From Dioscorea cayenensis subsp. rotundata (lineage: Eukaryota > Streptophyta > Magnoliopsida > Dioscoreales > Dioscoreaceae): a stretch of DNA of 64,000 nt. The stretch is taken from assembly GCF_009730915.1 (NCBI RefSeq), contig NC_052486.1, positions 22,163,589 through 22,227,588 on the forward strand, written 5' to 3'. The translations under genes and the position numbers were made by a program. How positions within the stretch are numbered: position 1 is the stretch's first letter; each line of letters begins with the position of its first letter. Shown here one piece after another: positions 61,969 to 64,000 of the stretch. The notes beneath the pieces are model-generated. The model was not told where the DNA came from, made no database searches, and saw only the letters and a program-made list of their open reading frames with translations.

Positions 61969-62701
61969 TCACAGCATATCTCTAGCAAGCCTCAAAGGTT
62001 TGTCTTCCGAGTATCCCTGATCGATACTTGGCAGCTTGAGCAAGTGATGTTCTGACCCTTCCTCGTCACTATCCTCCATTGCTAATGAAACAACTGATTG
62101 TGACCCATCATCTGAAAAATAGCAACATTTTCCAATGGATTCAATTGTAGTGTTATGTTCTAAACCATTTGCTTTTTATGGTAGTGATTGATCAAATATT
62201 AGTTAATTTCCGAGAATCATTGCATTATGAACAAGAACTTAATACTTACCTGAGTTTTCTGGATGGTTTGAGAAGTGATCAAGTGATGTGACAGGAATGG
62301 TTTCAGGAAACAGGCAGTTGCAGAAAGAACCTGAAATTTTGAAAAGTATCAATTAAACTGAGATGTAGTAACACTTGTAAGGGCTAGAGATTTGAGTTGA
62401 AAAAAGTAGATACCTAGTCTGGCAAGGCGATTTACCCATCCGGGGATAGGTTTCCCAAGCAAGCGCCTGCAAACATCATCAGTAAAATGGTTGCAGTTCT
62501 TGGAAATTAAGTGATAAGTATCCCCATGGTAATTTACAGCAAGGTCCTCTACGAACAAACGGAACTCAGACCGGGACATGTTGGTGCTGCCCAACCACAC
62601 AGTGCGTCTGTAAATAAAGCCAGGGCAGCTTTTCGGTTCCACCTCAAACACACCACTGGTTGGATAATCATGCGCTCCAAAGGCATACTCCATGCCAAAT
62701 G
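61969..62701 (-). CDS. DeSI-like/PPPDE thiol peptidase, C-terminal exons (partial)
   Basis: Three in-phase exons on the minus strand, 62414-62701, 62250-62330 and 61969-62111, encode the last 170 residues. FGMEYAFGAHDYPTSGVFEVEP, CPGFIYRRTVWLG, YHGDTYHLISKNCNHFTDDVC and GKPIPGWVNRLARLG identify the plant deSI-like protein family (compare Arabidopsis At4g17486). PPPDE peptidases use a His-Cys dyad, and relatives cleave SUMO or ubiquitin conjugates. The Cys is present in KNCNHF. The His, expected in a preceding VYHSG motif, is in an upstream exon not found up to 64000. The tail after the domain is acidic (MEDSDEEGSEHH). Substrate not known. Confidence 0.9.
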
Positions 62702-64000
62702 CTGTTTCATTAACAAAACATTAGCAAGTTTCCAAAATTATACTCAATTTTGATAGATGGAGTGCTCGGGTAAGACAATTTTGTTCTTATTTCATTATGA
62801 CACACCACCAAGCAAACATTAAAAGAAGTTCAGTTGAAAATCGCATTATTTTAACATGGAAATGACAGTTGAAGGTGAGGTCGAGGCCAAGTTTTCCAGA
62901 CATTTGAGACTCAAGAGTTATATTTGTCACATTAAGATGGTAGCAGGTATTTAAAAGGAAATTAACTAAATGCTTGAATAGCATCATTATTCTTTTCCAT
63001 GCAGCTCAAGATAAATGAAGAAACATATTTTATATATGCAAATATAAAGATAAACATAAATATATAAAAAGGATGCATAATTAGTACCATCTGCCATGTC
63101 AAGGTTAGAGTAGAATTTATTAAATAATGCAATTATAGGTGCAGAATAACAGACAACAAAACCTTAAAGCCTAGGCGCACGTGCGTGTGCGTGCGCACGC
63201 GCGCACACACACACAAAAAAAGGATCTAAGCAGCTTTTTCCTCAACAAAGACCAAACGTGTCATAAGATCTCATTAAAAAAACAGAAAAAAGAAGGAAAA
63301 GGTCTTAGCATGTCTGTTAAACTACAAAACTGAACCAAAATTTCTGTGAAAAAAACCTAACATTCTAGACATATTCATTCTATTGTGGCTATGAGTAAAA
63401 TGCTCACCTCGTAATGAGACATGCCAATCTTACACCACTCTAAATTTCAATGGAGATACATTCCTGCATTCAATTATCTAAAGGACATTGCTTACACCAA
63501 ATATCATCTTCGCTTTATAAACCCAATTCATTAGAAAGTCACACATCGCATATGAATCATCCTTCCCCACAAAACTCCTAATTGTTATCCTATGAATTTA
63601 GAACTGTAACAAATAAACTTTATCAAAATCTTTTCCTTCCTTGATCCAGGAAAAAAATAGGTAAATGGTCATCTACACATAATCTCCAGACCTTAAATCT
63701 TGTTCTTGTTAGAGTGTTAGCTTAGGCATGATTTTTTCTGCTTAATAGTATCCCTTTGTCGATAAATTGTTTTCTTTCACATTTCTTCTCTTGAGAAATA
63801 TTATCTAAACCACTAATGAGCGATCAATCACACCAAAGAAGTCTAAGATCTTGAAATGCATCTATCTTAACCTACAACAACCATGAGACAAAGAACTCAA
63901 ATTTTCCAATAAAATCTTGGTATATTAATATAAAACAGATACAATTATCAAATCAACGACCGTGAATCCCAAGAATTACTCCAATTTAGCGTTCAAAGGG
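62702..64000 (-). other. Upstream intron of the DeSI-like gene
   Basis: The exon ending at 62701 has an AG acceptor and starts in phase 1, so more coding sequence must lie upstream. I found no matching exon in this stretch, so the intron seems to run past the window edge. Confidence 0.5.
63174..63214. repeat. Alternating purine-pyrimidine (GC/CA) tract
   Basis: About 40 bases of alternating GC, GT and CA dinucleotides, GCGCACGTGCGTGTGCGTGC then GCACGCGCGCACACACACAC. It is partly self-complementary and of the type able to adopt Z-DNA. It lies in the presumed DeSI-like intron. Confidence 0.85.

Overview
The window is nuclear DNA from a flowering plant. It is AT-rich, its genes have many short GT-AG exons, and every recognisable host gene belongs to a conserved plant family. 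One gene (912-1794) starts with a very GC-rich first exon beside AT-rich introns, which together with the long transposon-filled introns suggests a monocot outside the grasses. The species cannot be named from the sequence. All exon boundaries were assigned by eye from splice sites, reading phase and remembered family sequence.

Layout. 408-674: Stowaway MITE. 718-838: compact promoter-like cluster. 912-1794 (+): small conserved membrane protein, two exons. 2889-7387 (-): nine-exon RhoGAP-family protein. 8360-11220: a large inverted repeat enclosing two adjacent MITEs and a roughly 41-bp degenerate minisatellite. 13131-15549: Mutator-like element with long terminal inverted repeats, a 10-bp target duplication and gene-like cargo. 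15777-17330 (+): first four exons of a 2-oxoglutarate/Fe(II) oxygenase, cut off by a 1000-N gap (18326-19325). 19326-23165: LTR-retrotransposon sequence, gypsy-like then copia-like. 26828-52959 (+): a 21-exon SEC1/KEULE gene. 54698-60720 (-): twelve-exon palmitoyl-protein thioesterase. 61969-62701 (-): last three exons of a DeSI/PPPDE-type peptidase whose 5' part lies beyond the window.

The most striking structure is intron 13 of the SEC1 gene (34978-47898, 12.9 kb). It holds a stack of nested retroelements. Two copia remnants in antisense orientation are fused head to tail at about 44608. The left one is broken in its reverse transcriptase by a complete smaller copia (36629-41181) and in its integrase by a solo LTR (42072-44250). 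The right one is broken beside its reverse-transcriptase YVDD motif by a complete 494-bp TRIM element (45562-46055). The SEC1 exons on both sides are intact and in phase, so the gene is probably spliced across the whole block.

The host genes are ordinary, independent housekeeping genes: membrane fusion, lysosomal/vacuolar lipid-thioester cleavage, small-GTPase signalling, deSUMOylation-like proteolysis. They do not form a pathway. I found no CRISPR array, prokaryotic operon, true tRNA or rRNA gene. The possibly undescribed items are the RhoGAP that lacks both catalytic residues, the MULE cargo with a signal-peptide exon, the one-base frameshift in the conserved SEC1 C-terminus, and the quadruple GGGAAACG promoter cluster.
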